Positions 43,989-53,067 are shown, numbered from the stretch's first letter. The stretch is DNA of 64,000 nt from Qipengyuania citrea (GCF_024171405.1 NZ_JALJZT010000002.1:2666001-2730000); one strand, 5' to 3'. A program made the numbers and translations. Notes: generated by a model from the sequence alone, not told the origin.

Positions 43989-44498
43989 ATGCGTAAGCTT
44001 GTACTTGCCGCCGCCCTTTCGGGCACCATGCTCACTCTCGCCGCCTGCTCGGGCGCTGCCGACGAAACGGCAGAGCCGGCCGACACCGCCGAAGTCGAAA
44101 CCATCGACGATGCCGCAACCGCTGAAACCGCCGCCGTGCTGGATGCCAACACCGCCACTGCCGAACAGCTTGCCGGCGCCGAAGGCGTGAGCGAGGAACT
44201 GGCTGCCGCGATCGCGGCCGGCCAGCCCTATGCCAGCGTGACCGACCTCAACGCCAAGCTGCTCGAAACGCTGAGCGCCGAGGAAGCCGCCGCCGTTCTC
44301 ACCAATGTCTTCGTGCCGGTGAACCTCAACAGCGGGACCGAGGAAGAGATTCGTCTTATCCCCGGCATGACCGACAAGATGGTCCACGAATTCGAAGAAT
44401 ACCGTCCCTATGCCGACATGGGCGTGTTCGATCGCGAAATCGGCAAGTATGTCGACGAAGCCGAAGTCGAACGGTTCAAGAACTACGTCACTTTCTGA
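43989..44498 (+). CDS. Helix-hairpin-helix lipoprotein
   Basis: 169 aa. Lipoprotein signal with C20 in LTLAAC, an acidic Ala/Glu/Thr-rich linker (21-60), and two helix-hairpin-helix-like repeats: LDANTATAEQLAGAEGVSE and VNLNSGTEEEIRLIPGMTD, the pattern of ComEA-type DNA-binding proteins. An exported, membrane-anchored HhH protein may bind DNA or another partner in the periplasm. AAGGAGG precedes the ATG. Its 3' end overlaps the convergent MsrQ-like gene by 16 nt. Confidence 0.85.
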   Translation: MRKLVLAAALSGTMLTLAACSGAADETAEPADTAEVETIDDAATAETAAVLDANTATAEQLAGAEGVSEELAAAIAAGQPYASVTDLNAKLLETLSAEEAAAVLTNVFVPVNLNSGTEEEIRLIPGMTDKMVHEFEEYRPYADMGVFDREIGKYVDEAEVERFKNYVTF

Positions 44499-45070
44499 GC
44501 GCGCTGTAGCGCAATCCTGACGATCTCGATCGCGGCCAGGATCCCGATGTGGATCCAGGCCGTGGTCGGGTCGAAAGCCGACCATGCCCAGTGCAGGAAG
44601 GTGAGGATCGCCGCCGGATAAACCAGCCGGTGCAGGCGCTTCCAGCCGCGCTTCATCATCCGCACCGAAACATCGTTCGAGGTCAGCGCCAGCGGCACGA
44701 ACAGCGCCAGCGCCGCCCAGCCTGCCAGCATGTAGGGGGTGGTGAATTCGGCCAGCACATATTCGGGCGAACCCTTGCGCACGAGATAGATCGCAGTGTG
44801 CAGCGCGGCATAGGCGAAGCTGGCCACGCCGATATCGCGCCGCCGGCGCATCAGCCACAGGGTCCAGCCGCTGCGCCGGAAAACCAGCCGCAACGGGGTG
44901 ACGGCGAGCGTCGCCATCAGCAGCCATGCGGCCCAGTCGCCGCTATCGCCGATCGCATGGCCATAGCCATATTGGTCGGGCGTGATCGACCAGCGCAGCC
45001 CGATCCACAGCGCGGGCAGCGCCAACACCAGCCATAGCATCGGGCGTGATCGCTTGAGGGTCGAAAGCAC
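44483..45070 (-). CDS. MsrQ-like haem membrane protein (ferric reductase-like)
   Basis: 195 aa, six predicted membrane helices. Candidate haem ligands are in ALHTAIYLV and FLHWAW. In E. coli, MsrQ delivers electrons to the periplasmic methionine sulfoxide reductase MsrP; msrP is not next to this gene. It is the second member of the family in the window (other at 19359) and is followed upstream by ribE on the same strand, with 20 bp between, so it may be co-transcribed with the riboflavin genes, which fits the family's need for flavin. Confidence 0.8.
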   Translation of the reverse strand: MLSTLKRSRPMLWLVLALPALWIGLRWSITPDQYGYGHAIGDSGDWAAWLLMATLAVTPLRLVFRRSGWTLWLMRRRRDIGVASFAYAALHTAIYLVRKGSPEYVLAEFTTPYMLAGWAALALFVPLALTSNDVSVRMMKRGWKRLHRLVYPAAILTFLHWAWSAFDPTTAWIHIGILAAIEIVRIALQRAQKVT

Positions 45071-45090
45071 GGGGAGAATCGCCGCGCCTG

Positions 45091-45708
45091 TCAGCCGGCG
45101 AGGCTCTGCATTCGCTTGAGATAGCGCGCGAGCACGTCGATCTCGAGATTGACCGTATCGCCTTCGGACAGGTCGCCGAGCGTGGTCACTTCGCCGGTAT
45201 GCGGGATGATGTTGAGCGCGAAGCGGACCTCGCCGCTGGGTTCATCCTCGACCGCGTTGACCGTCAGCGAAACCCCGTCGACCGTGATCGAGCCTTTTTC
45301 AGCGACGAAGGGGGCAATATCCGCGCCCGCGAGGATTTCGAGCCGGGTCGAGCCGCCGATATCCTCGGCCAGCGCCACCCGCCCGACCGCATCGACATGC
45401 CCGGTAACGAGGTGTCCGCCCAATTCGTCGCCCAGGCGCAGCGCGGGTTCGAGATTGAGCCGCCGATCGGCGCGCCACTGGTCCTGCGCGGTGCGACTGA
45501 CCGTCTCGCCCGAGACGTCGACCGCGAACCACGCATCGCCTTCCTGCCCGCCTTTCTCGACCACGGTCAGGCAGACGCCCGAACATGCGATCGAGGCACC
45601 GATATCGATCCCCGCCGGGTCCCACGGGCAGGCAATGGTGACGCGCAAATCGCCCTTGTCCGCGACTGCGCTGATGGTGCCGATGGCGGTGACGATTCCG
45701 GTGAACAT
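45091..45708 (-). CDS. ribE: Riboflavin synthase alpha chain
   Basis: 205 aa with two lumazine-binding repeats: MFTGIVTAIGTI at the start and GHLVTGHVDAVG in the second half, each with the conserved ASIACSGVCLTV / SITVDGVSLTV segment. It dismutates two 6,7-dimethyl-8-ribityllumazines to riboflavin. It follows ribD by 12 nt on the minus strand. No FMN riboswitch was recognised upstream. Confidence 0.94.
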   Translation of the reverse strand: MFTGIVTAIGTISAVADKGDLRVTIACPWDPAGIDIGASIACSGVCLTVVEKGGQEGDAWFAVDVSGETVSRTAQDQWRADRRLNLEPALRLGDELGGHLVTGHVDAVGRVALAEDIGGSTRLEILAGADIAPFVAEKGSITVDGVSLTVNAVEDEPSGEVRFALNIIPHTGEVTTLGDLSEGDTVNLEIDVLARYLKRMQSLAG

Positions 45709-45720
45709 GTGTGCTCCTGA

Positions 45721-46692
45721 TTACCGCAGGCGGCTGTAGGCGGCGAAGCTGTCGCTGCCAAGCTGGCGGCTTTCGGCAAGCTGCCACCGGCCATGCGCCG
45801 CGGCGAGGCTGTCGAGCCCGAGGTCGGCGACAGCGCCGCGCCCGCCGCCGATGACAATCGGGGCGCGGTAAAGCTCGAGCCGGTCGACGAGATCGGCGGC
45901 AAGAAGGCTGGCGGCGATATTCGCGCCCGCTTCGACATAGAGATAGAGCGCATCGAGCCCGGCCACCTGCGCGGGGGTGTTGATGACCTTGACCCCGTCG
46001 GGGGCGACCCCGCGGGTAAGCACGACGCGCTGCGGGCTGCGGTTCTCGAGCCCGGACAGCCGCACATCGAGGCCGGGCCGGTCGGCGCGCCAGGTTCCGC
46101 CGCCGACGAGTATCGCATCCGCCTGTGCGCGGCGCGAATGGACATGCGCGCGCGCGGCATCGCCGGTGATCCACTGGCTTTCGCCGCTGGCCATGGCGAT
46201 GCAACCATCGAGCGACATGGCGATCTTCATCGTGACATGCGGCCGGTCGTGACGAGCCCGGGTGAGATAGCCCGCCAGGCTGGCTTGGGATGCGGGGGAG
46301 GGGAGGAGCGAGGCCTCGATCCCCGCCGTGCGCAAGCGCGCCAGCCCATCGCCCGCAGTGCGCGGATCGGGGTCCTCGACGCCTGCGACCACGCGCGCGA
46401 CACCGGCTTCGACCAGCAAATCGCTGCACGCCGGGCCGCGCGGCGAGCGGTGCGCGCAGGGTTCGAGCGTGACATAGGCAGTGGCGCCGCGAGCGGCCTC
46501 GCCCGCCTGGTCCAGCGCGGCTGCCTCTGCATGCGGGCGGCCGCCGGCATGCGTCCAGCCGCGTCCGACCACGCGGTCGTCTTTGACGAGGATGCAGCCC
46601 ACGCCGGGATTGGGATAGCTCGCCGGGCGCGAACGGCCCGCCAGCCGTGCCGCCGCGTCGAGCCAGCGCGCGTCAGTCGCCGCTGAGGTCAA
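45721..46692 (-). CDS. ribD: Bifunctional riboflavin deaminase/reductase
   Basis: 323 aa. The N-terminal deaminase has Zn ligands in RPHAEAAAL (HAE) and LEPCAHRSPRGPACSDLL; the C-terminal reductase has KIAMSLDGCIA and ILVGGGTWRADRP. It performs the second and third steps of riboflavin synthesis. Family homology begins at a TTG (46692), inside the end of the upstream gene; no ATG or GTG lies between it and SYPNPGVGC, so a TTG start with translational coupling is proposed. Confidence 0.9.
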   Translation of the reverse strand: MTSAATDARWLDAAARLAGRSRPASYPNPGVGCILVKDDRVVGRGWTHAGGRPHAEAAALDQAGEAARGATAYVTLEPCAHRSPRGPACSDLLVEAGVARVVAGVEDPDPRTAGDGLARLRTAGIEASLLPSPASQASLAGYLTRARHDRPHVTMKIAMSLDGCIAMASGESQWITGDAARAHVHSRRAQADAILVGGGTWRADRPGLDVRLSGLENRSPQRVVLTRGVAPDGVKVINTPAQVAGLDALYLYVEAGANIAASLLAADLVDRLELYRAPIVIGGGRGAVADLGLDSLAAAHGRWQLAESRQLGSDSFAAYSRLR

Positions 46693-47128
46693 GTGCCGAG
46701 CCTGCCTGGTAGCGTTCGCGCCGCCGTGCCTCGGCGATGGCTTTCTCGCGCGCGGCTTCGATCTGCGCCTGCCGCTCCATTTCGTCGACATCGAGCCCGG
46801 TTGCGCGGCCGAGCGCCTTGTAGGCCTCGACCTTGCGCGCGCGCAGTTCCTCGCGTTCGGCCTCGCGCGCTTCCTTGCGCTGCTGGTTGACGAGGTTCGA
46901 CTGGCGGATTTCCTCGTCGCTGCGCCCCTCGGCGAAGGTCGAGATGAAGTTCACCTTGGGCGCATCGGGCGGGCGGAAATGCGATTCCTGCGTCAGCATC
47001 GCCACCCCGGCGAGTGGGATCGCGATCGATACCGCGAGTATCGGCCAGCGATAGGGCCGCGGTTCGCGGAGATATTCCCACAGGTCGGCGGCCCCGGCCC
47101 GGGGATCGAAGCGTGACGTAAAGCGCAT
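46673..47128 (-). CDS. Conserved hypothetical membrane-anchored protein
   Basis: 151 aa. One membrane helix (about 30-50, WPILAVSIAIPLAGVAML) followed by an amphipathic, charged Glu/Arg/Ala-rich region (about 80-145) likely to form a coiled coil. No enzyme motif seen. ATG at 47128 marks the start of this pattern; the stop overlaps the proposed ribD start by 20 nt. Similar small proteins precede ribD in several Erythrobacteraceae as far as known, but the function is not recognised. Confidence 0.7.
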   Translation of the reverse strand: MRFTSRFDPRAGAADLWEYLREPRPYRWPILAVSIAIPLAGVAMLTQESHFRPPDAPKVNFISTFAEGRSDEEIRQSNLVNQQRKEAREAEREELRARKVEAYKALGRATGLDVDEMERQAQIEAAREKAIAEARRRERYQAGSALDLSGD

Positions 47129-47171
47129 GGGTGCCAAGATAGGGGGTTTCGGTGAACCGCGCCAGTATTGG

Positions 47172-47894
47172 CTAGCCGAAGCTTGCGTAAAGTTCGCGTC
47201 CGTGACGGCTGAGCCAGCGATTGGCCTGTTCGATATCGTCTTCGTAGAGCTGGTCGAGCAGCGCGTGGAACGCGGGCGAATGGTCGAAATGGACCAGATG
47301 CGCGACTTCATGCGCAACTACCGAGCGGCGGACATGGTCGGGCGCCTGGACGAGCCGCCAGTTGAGCCGCAATACGCCTTCGGACGAACAGCTCCCCCAG
47401 CGCCGCCGCGCACGGGTGAGCTTGACCTCGGCTTGCGCGAGATCGCCGCGGGCGCAGTAATCGGCGGCATCCGCGGCGAACAATCGCACTGCCTCGCCCT
47501 CGAGCCAGCGCTGCAGGCGTTTGCCCAGCGTGTCCTCGGGGCCGCCGACGGTCAGCGTGTCGCCCGCGACCTGCGGCTTGCGCGGGGCATCTGCGCGCCA
47601 GTCGATGGCGATCTCGGCGCCGCGATAGGGCAGCCGCCGTTCCCGCACGGGGTCGCGCTGCGTGGGCACCTTGGCCAGCTGCGCCGCCAGCCATTCGCGC
47701 CGTGCATGGGCAAAGGCGATCGCTTCGGCGCTGCGGCACCAATGCGGCAGCGTGATGCGCACCGCGCTGCCATCGGGCGCCAGCCGCAGCGTCAGCCGCC
47801 GCGCGCGGCGATTGCGGATGATCTCGATCGGCAGTTCGCGGTCATCCAGCGCGATCACCGGCTCGAGCGCTTCGCGGCGCAGCCAGTCGATCAT
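47172..47894 (-). CDS. YgjP/SprT-like zinc metallopeptidase (M48-type)
   Basis: 240 aa. The HEVAH motif at 195-199 followed by LVHFDHSPAFH gives the zinc site of the YgjP (DUF45) family. The N-terminal half has the family pattern RRARRLTLRLAPDGSAVRITLP. RRRWGSCSSEGVLRLNW is the conserved stretch before the zinc site. Role in the cell is not well known. Its ATG overlaps the stop of the YcgN gene by 4 nt. Confidence 0.87.
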   Translation of the reverse strand: MIDWLRREALEPVIALDDRELPIEIIRNRRARRLTLRLAPDGSAVRITLPHWCRSAEAIAFAHARREWLAAQLAKVPTQRDPVRERRLPYRGAEIAIDWRADAPRKPQVAGDTLTVGGPEDTLGKRLQRWLEGEAVRLFAADAADYCARGDLAQAEVKLTRARRRWGSCSSEGVLRLNWRLVQAPDHVRRSVVAHEVAHLVHFDHSPAFHALLDQLYEDDIEQANRWLSRHGRELYASFG

Positions 47895-48352
47895 GCCGCG
47901 TCTTCCTCGTCGTCGTCGTCCCATTCGACGACATGGTGTTCGAGCGGGCCGGCATCGGTTTCGCTCACCACGCGGCCCGCTACCGATACGCCTGCGCGGA
48001 CCACATCCTCGCGGTCGCCGGTCAGCAAATAGTGCCAGCGCGGCAGCGGCTGCCCGTCGGCGCGGCGGCGATAGGCGCAGGTCGCGGGCAGCCAGCTCAC
48101 GTCTTCGACGATCTTGAGCGTCAGCCGCAGGCAATCGGGGACGAAAGCCTTGCGGTGCTTGTAGTCGGTGCACTGCGCGGATCGTGGGTCGAGCAGCTTG
48201 CACGCCACATTGGTGTGCTCGATCTCGCCCGTGTCTTCATATTCTACCTTGTGCAGGCAGCAGCGTCCGCAGCCGTCGCACAGCGCTTCCCATTCCTCAG
48301 TGGTGAGATCGGCTAGCGGCCGCTCCCAGAAACGCTCCCTCAGCGCACCCAT
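47891..48352 (-). CDS. YcgN-family cysteine-cluster protein
   Basis: 153 aa of UPF0260/YcgN. The cysteine pattern CDGCGRCCLHK, CKLLDPRSAQCTDY and the later PDCLRL suggest a bound metal or iron-sulfur cluster. Function unknown in the family. It overlaps the SCO gene by 13 nt and the YgjP gene by 4 nt, so the three form one minus-strand unit. Confidence 0.9.
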   Translation of the reverse strand: MGALRERFWERPLADLTTEEWEALCDGCGRCCLHKVEYEDTGEIEHTNVACKLLDPRSAQCTDYKHRKAFVPDCLRLTLKIVEDVSWLPATCAYRRRADGQPLPRWHYLLTGDREDVVRAGVSVAGRVVSETDAGPLEHHVVEWDDDDEEDAA

Positions 48353-48939
48353 TTTTCCAGTTCCGCGGCGACCGCTTCGGAGCCTTCATCGGTGGGCAGC
48401 ATGGCCAGCGGCTCGCCATCGGGTCCGAACAGATAGGTGATGTTGGTATGGCCGACGAGATAGCCGCCGCCCTCTGACGGATCTTCGATCGTATAGGTCG
48501 CGGCGAAGGCCCCGGTGACCGCGTCGAGTTGCTCTTTCGTGCCCGTCAGCCCGATCAGCCGCGGGTGGAAATTGTCGGTGAACTCGGTGAGCGTGGCGGG
48601 ATTGTCGCGGCCCGGATCGACGCTGATGAACAGCGGCTGGATCTGCGCGCCGAGCGCGGGGTTCGCCTCTTCGAACGTCTTGAGGCCCGCCATCGCGCGC
48701 TGGGTGTCGACCGGGCAGACGTCGGGGCAATAGGTGTAGCCGAAATAGACGGTGCGGTACTGCCCGTCGAAATCGCTCCAGCTGACATCGCTGCCATCCT
48801 CGCCCGTCAGCGTAAACTCGCCGCCGATCGCGGCGCCGGCCAGCGGCGGTGTTGCGGGAGGGGCGCTGTTGCAGGCGGAGAGCAGCAGCAGCGCGGCGAA
48901 AATCGGGGCGTGGTTGCGTAGCATGGTGTGAGGGTTCAT
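48340..48939 (-). CDS. SCO1/SenC-family copper chaperone lipoprotein
   Basis: 199 aa. Lipobox LLSAC (C23), thioredoxin fold with copper ligands C71 and C75 in YCPDVCPVD, and a distal His in LVGHTNITYLF. SCO proteins deliver copper or keep the CuA site of cytochrome c oxidase reduced. The start is either at MNPHTM or at a Met five codons later; neither has a clear ribosome-binding site. Divergent from the ankyrin gene. Confidence 0.9.
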   Translation of the reverse strand: MNPHTMLRNHAPIFAALLLLSACNSAPPATPPLAGAAIGGEFTLTGEDGSDVSWSDFDGQYRTVYFGYTYCPDVCPVDTQRAMAGLKTFEEANPALGAQIQPLFISVDPGRDNPATLTEFTDNFHPRLIGLTGTKEQLDAVTGAFAATYTIEDPSEGGGYLVGHTNITYLFGPDGEPLAMLPTDEGSEAVAAELEKWVR

Positions 48940-49007
48940 GGTCTGCTAACCGGCGCTCGGCAAGGGCGAGTCAGCCATTGAATTGCGGATAATAGGGACC
49001 CTACACG

Positions 49008-49613
49008 GTGAAGCGTTTGGTGAAAAACATCCTTCTGGCGGCGCTGGCAGGATCGCTGCTGGCGGGGCCGCTGCAGGCGCAGTCGCAGCGCGACGGATAC
49101 AAGTTCCTCGAAGCGGTAAAGAAGCGCCAGGGTGACGAAGCGACGCTGCTGCTCGAAGAACCGGGCAGCGTGCTGGTCAATTCGCGTGACATTTCCAGCG
49201 GTGAAACCGCGCTGCATATCGTGACCCAGCGGCGCGATGCGGTGTGGCTGCGGTTCCTGCTGTCGAAGGGCGCCAATCCCAATCTCGCCGACAAGCACGG
49301 CACTACGCCGCTGCAGCTCGCCGCCCAGCTCGGCTTTTCCGAAGGCGTGGAAATCCTGGCCGGGCGCGGCGCGGCGGTCGATGTGCCCAACAGCACCGGC
49401 GAAACCCCGTTGATTGCCGCCGTCCACCGGCGCGATAGCGGCCTGGTCCGGCTGCTGATCGAAAAGGGCGCTGATCCCGACCGGGCGGACAATTCGGGCC
49501 GCACCGCGCGCGATTATGCGCGGTTGATGGGTGCGCGCTCGACCATGCTCGAGGAAATCGAACGCGCCGAGGCCGATCGCGGCGAGCAGGCCGAAGCCTA
49601 CGGGCCGAGCTGA
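49008..49613 (+). CDS. Exported ankyrin-repeat protein
   Basis: 201 aa. Signal peptide (about 1-24, ending LQAQ), then about four ankyrin repeats (GETALHIVTQRRDAVWLRFL, GTTPLQLAAQLGFSEGVEIL, GETPLIAAVHRRDSGLVRLL). Starts with GTG. Periplasmic ankyrin proteins are protein-protein interaction modules; the partner is unknown. coq9 follows after 1 nt. Confidence 0.88.
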   Translation: MKRLVKNILLAALAGSLLAGPLQAQSQRDGYKFLEAVKKRQGDEATLLLEEPGSVLVNSRDISSGETALHIVTQRRDAVWLRFLLSKGANPNLADKHGTTPLQLAAQLGFSEGVEILAGRGAAVDVPNSTGETPLIAAVHRRDSGLVRLLIEKGADPDRADNSGRTARDYARLMGARSTMLEEIERAEADRGEQAEAYGPS

Positions 49614-49614
49614 C

Positions 49615-50274
49615 ATGGACGTCGCCGACCTCACGCTCGACGAGCTGCGGCTCGCGCTGGCCCCGGGGATCGCCGAGGCGGCGATCTTCGATGGTTGGAG
49701 CGATGCCGCACTGGACATGGCCGCCGACCAGCTTGGCGCGGACCGCGATGTTGCCCGGCTCGCCTACAAGGATGACGGCGCGATGGGCATGATCTGCGCC
49801 TGGATCGAGACGATCGACCGGCAGATGATGCTCGACCTGCCGCCCGAAAAGCTGGCCGAGATAAAAATCCGCGAACGCATTCGCAGCCTCGTCCAGTATC
49901 GACTCGATGCGGTGGCCGGGCAGGAAGAGGCGCTGCGCCGCGCGCTGGCGATCATGGCGATGCCGCGAAACGCACCGCGCGCGCTCAAGACCGGCTGGAA
50001 CAGCGCCGATGTAATGTGGCGGCTCGCGGGCGATACGGCGACCGATTACAATCACTACACCAAGCGCGCGATCCTCGCCTCGATCTATGGTGCGACGCTG
50101 GCGGTGTTCGTCGATGACGAGAGCGAGGGCAAGGCCGAGACGCGGGCCTTCCTCGAGCGCCGGATCGACGGCGTGATGACGTTCGAACGGGTCAAGGCCA
50201 AATGGCTCAATCCCGATCGCGAGAGCTTCAGCGTCTCGCGCTTCCTCGGACGGCTGCGCTACCCCGCACGCTAG
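49615..50274 (+). CDS. COQ9-family ubiquinone biosynthesis protein
   Basis: 219 aa. TetR-like helical fold with the COQ9 C-terminal pattern GWNSADVMWRLAGDTATDYNHYTKRAILASIY. COQ9 binds lipids and supports COQ7-type hydroxylation in ubiquinone synthesis; it is common to mitochondria and alphaproteobacteria. Its ATG is 1 nt past the ankyrin gene stop. A Fur-like box for feoAB begins right after it. Confidence 0.9.
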   Translation: MDVADLTLDELRLALAPGIAEAAIFDGWSDAALDMAADQLGADRDVARLAYKDDGAMGMICAWIETIDRQMMLDLPPEKLAEIKIRERIRSLVQYRLDAVAGQEEALRRALAIMAMPRNAPRALKTGWNSADVMWRLAGDTATDYNHYTKRAILASIYGATLAVFVDDESEGKAETRAFLERRIDGVMTFERVKAKWLNPDRESFSVSRFLGRLRYPAR

Positions 50275-50277
50275 CGC

Positions 50278-50300
50278 GCTATTGATAACCAGTTGCAACT
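50278..50300. promoter_or_regulatory. Fur-like box upstream of feoAB
   Basis: GCTATTGATAACC followed by AGTTGCAACT reads on the other strand as TTGCAACTGGTTATCAAT, close to alphaproteobacterial Fur sites (TTGCAA...ATTATCAAT). It lies 28-50 bp before the feoA ATG. Called by eye. Confidence 0.6.
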
Positions 50301-50328
50301 ACCGCGCACTTCTGACAGGGCGGCGCGT

Positions 50329-50568
50329 ATGACGCTGGACGGGTTCGAACATGAAAAGGCCGCGCGGATCGTGGCCGTAGACTGGGCCGCGCTGGCCGAG
50401 GATGAAGGCAAGCGCCTCAAGGCGCTGGGCGTGGATGAAGGCGCCGAGGTCGCGATCATCCATCGCGGCATTTTCGGAACGCGCGATCCGCTTGCCATCC
50501 GTATCGGACGCATGACCATTGCGCTGCGCCGCAGCCACGCAATGGCGATCGAGGTCGAACCCGCATGA
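50329..50568 (+). CDS. feoA: FeoA ferrous iron transport protein
   Basis: 79 aa SH3-like protein: LKALGVDEGAEVAIIHRG and DPLAIRIGRMTIALRR are the FeoA core. It binds the FeoB core and is needed for ferrous iron uptake. The ATG at 50329 is the first in the family-sized frame; the reading further upstream would enter the Fur-like box. Stop overlaps the feoB start (ATGA). Confidence 0.92.
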   Translation: MTLDGFEHEKAARIVAVDWAALAEDEGKRLKALGVDEGAEVAIIHRGIFGTRDPLAIRIGRMTIALRRSHAMAIEVEPA

Positions 50569-52412
50569 GCCGCAAACGCATCGCCGCCCTTGTCGGCAAT
50601 CCCAATGCGGGCAAATCCGCGCTGTTCAACGCGCTCACCGGCGCGCGCCAGAAGATCGCCAATTATCCCGGCGTAACGGTCGAACGCAAGGCGGGGCGGC
50701 TGGCGCTGCCCAGCGGCGAACCGGTCGAACTGATCGACTTGCCCGGCTCCTACAGTTTCGATGCCGCGAGCCCCGACGAGGAAGTGACCCGCAAGGTCGT
50801 CCAGGGAGAGTTTGAAGGCGAGGCCACGCCCGAGGTCATCGTGCTTGTCCTCGATGCCGCGAATCTCGAACAGCATCTCGTCTTCGCGCAGGAAGTGCTC
50901 GAACTCGGGCGCCCGACGGTGGTCGCGCTCAACATGATCGACCTTGCCGAGCGCGACGGTCTGGTGCTTGATCCCGAGGCGCTGTCCGCAGCGCTGGGGG
51001 TGCCGGTGATCCCGACGGTCGCGGTGCGGCGCAAGGGGCTGAAGGAACTGGCTGCGGCGATCGCAGAAGCCGAAACCCATGCCGACGAGGACGCGCATCG
51101 GCAATGGCATTTGACGCTGCCCGAGCGGCGGCTGGCGGCCAAGCACATGGCGCGCGGCGCGATCCTGTCGACCTCGACCCGCCACACGGTCGAGAACGGC
51201 GTCGACCGGGTCTTGCTCAATCCCTGGATCGGGCCGGTCATCCTGTTCGGCCTGCTGTTCGTGATCTTCCAGGCGGTGTTTGCCTGGGCGACCCCCTTTG
51301 CCGATGCGCTCGAAGGCGCGGTCGGCGCGATATCGGGGGTGGTGACCGATGTCGTGCCCGCCGGGCTGATCCGCGACTTCCTTACCGAAGGCGTGCTGGC
51401 AGGCGTCGGCTCGGTGGTGGTCTTCCTGCCGCAGATCGTGATCCTGTTCTTCTTCATCCTGGTGATGGAGGCAAGCGGCTACATGGCGCGCGCGGCGTTT
51501 CTGATGGACCGGTTGATGGCGGGCGTTGGCCTGTCGGGCAAAAGCTTTATCCCGCTGCTTTCCAGCTTCGCCTGCGCGATCCCCGGCATCATGGCCGCGC
51601 GCAGCATTCCCGATGCCAGGGACCGGCTGACCACCATCTTGATCGCCCCGCTGATGACCTGTTCGGCGCGGCTGCCGGTCTATGCGGTGATCATTGCCGC
51701 AGTGATCCCCGAAACCAGCGTGGGGCCGGGCATCGGCCTGCAGGGCCTGGTCCTGTTCGTGCTTTATCTGGCGGGAATCGTCGGCGCGATGGTGGTGGCG
51801 CTGGTACTGCGCAGCACCGTGGCGCGCGGCGCGGCGAGCGGGTTTATCATGGAAATGCCGCGCTATCAGCTGCCGCGGATCAAGGATCTGGCGATCGGCC
51901 TGTGGCAGCGCGCGTGGGTCTTCCTGCGCCGCGCGGGCACGATCATCTTCGTCGTCACAATCGCGCTATGGCTGATGTTGAGCTTCCCCAAGGCCGCACC
52001 GGGCGAAAGCCAGATGGATGCCAGCGTCGCGGGCCGGGTCGCCGATGTGCTGCACCCGGTGCTCGAACCGATCGGCTTCAACCGCGAGATGAGCCTCGCG
52101 CTGATTCCGGCGATGGCCGCGCGCGAAGTGGCGGTTTCCGCGCTGGCGACGACCTATGCGGTCGATACCGAGGATGAAGACCTCGCCGCCCAAGGCGTGA
52201 CCGACCGGATCGCCGCGCTGTGGAGCCTGCCGACCGCGCTCGCTTTTCTCGCCTGGTTCGTCTTCGCGCCGCAATGTATCTCGACCATCGCGGTCGCCCG
52301 GCGCGAGACCAACGGCTGGAAATGGCCCGCCTTCATGGTCGCGTACCTGTTCGCGCTGGCCTATGTCGCGGGCGGGCTGACCTTCTGGATCGCGACCGCA
52401 CTGGGACTGTAG
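50565..52412 (+). CDS. feoB: FeoB ferrous iron transporter
   Basis: 615 aa. N-terminal G protein domain with G1 GNPNAGKS (11-18), DLPGSYSF and ALNMID (G4-like NxxD), then the membrane domain with two Gate regions (FIPLLSSFACAIPGIMAAR; VAVSALATTY). Shorter than the 773-aa E. coli protein because the cytoplasmic C-terminal extension is absent, which is common in alphaproteobacteria. It imports Fe2+ under low iron. Confidence 0.95.
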   Translation: MSRKRIAALVGNPNAGKSALFNALTGARQKIANYPGVTVERKAGRLALPSGEPVELIDLPGSYSFDAASPDEEVTRKVVQGEFEGEATPEVIVLVLDAANLEQHLVFAQEVLELGRPTVVALNMIDLAERDGLVLDPEALSAALGVPVIPTVAVRRKGLKELAAAIAEAETHADEDAHRQWHLTLPERRLAAKHMARGAILSTSTRHTVENGVDRVLLNPWIGPVILFGLLFVIFQAVFAWATPFADALEGAVGAISGVVTDVVPAGLIRDFLTEGVLAGVGSVVVFLPQIVILFFFILVMEASGYMARAAFLMDRLMAGVGLSGKSFIPLLSSFACAIPGIMAARSIPDARDRLTTILIAPLMTCSARLPVYAVIIAAVIPETSVGPGIGLQGLVLFVLYLAGIVGAMVVALVLRSTVARGAASGFIMEMPRYQLPRIKDLAIGLWQRAWVFLRRAGTIIFVVTIALWLMLSFPKAAPGESQMDASVAGRVADVLHPVLEPIGFNREMSLALIPAMAAREVAVSALATTYAVDTEDEDLAAQGVTDRIAALWSLPTALAFLAWFVFAPQCISTIAVARRETNGWKWPAFMVAYLFALAYVAGGLTFWIATALGL

Positions 52413-52512
52413 CGAACCGGGTCCGGTCCGGTGGAAACGCAGCCGCGCCTGTCTAGCCCCCGCTGGCGGGCTGGGTTAGGCCGTGGGTCAACAGTTACGA
52501 AGGAACGATTCG

Positions 52513-53067
52513 ATGGCCGGTAGCCTCAACAAAGTCATGCTCATCGGGAATCTCGGCGCCGATCCCGAGATCCGCAGCTTCCAGAATGGTGGCAAGGTCG
52601 CCAATCTGCGCATCGCCACGAGCGAGACGTGGAAGGACCGCAACACCGGTGAACGGCAGGAACGCACCGAATGGCACACGGTTGCGATTTTTTCCGAAGG
52701 TCTGGTGGGCGTGGTCGAACGCTTCCTGCGCAAGGGTTCGAAGGTCTATATCGAAGGCCAGCTGCAGACCCGCAAATGGCAGGACCAGTCGGGTAACGAC
52801 CGTTATTCCACCGAAGTCGTGCTGCGCGGCCTCAACGGCACGTTGACCATGCTCGACGGCGCCCAGGGCGGCGGCGGCGGCGGTGGCCAGCGCGGCGGCG
52901 GTGGCGGCGGCTCGTGGGACCAGGGCGGCGGCTCAGGTGGCGGCGGCCAGAGCGGCGGCTGGAACCAGGGCGGCGGCGCCCAGGGCGGCGCAGCATCGGG
53001 CGGCAGCGCGGGCGGCGCCGGCGGCGGTTCGAACTACGACGATCTCGACGACGATATTCCGTTCTGA
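52513..53067 (+). CDS. ssb: Single-stranded DNA-binding protein
   Basis: 184 aa. OB-fold (1-110) beginning [20 protein letters not shown], then a Gly-rich linker (about 118-172) and the acidic tip DDLDDDIPF that recruits repair and replication proteins. ATG at 52513 behind AAGGA. A decayed copy of its 3' third lies 440 bp downstream (53509-53622). Confidence 0.96.
   Translation: MAGSLNKVMLIGNLGADPEIRSFQNGGKVANLRIATSETWKDRNTGERQERTEWHTVAIFSEGLVGVVERFLRKGSKVYIEGQLQTRKWQDQSGNDRYSTEVVLRGLNGTLTMLDGAQGGGGGGGQRGGGGGGSWDQGGGSGGGGQSGGWNQGGGAQGGAASGGSAGGAGGGSNYDDLDDDIPF

Noticed and set aside
43760-43996. A 78-codon frame before the HhH lipoprotein
   Set aside because: No ribosome-binding site, no pattern of a real protein, and it runs into the clear AGGAGG-ATG of the lipoprotein gene.
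45709-46800. FMN riboswitch for the riboflavin genes
   Set aside because: The region upstream of ribD and ribE is coding and shows no conserved RFN-type pattern.
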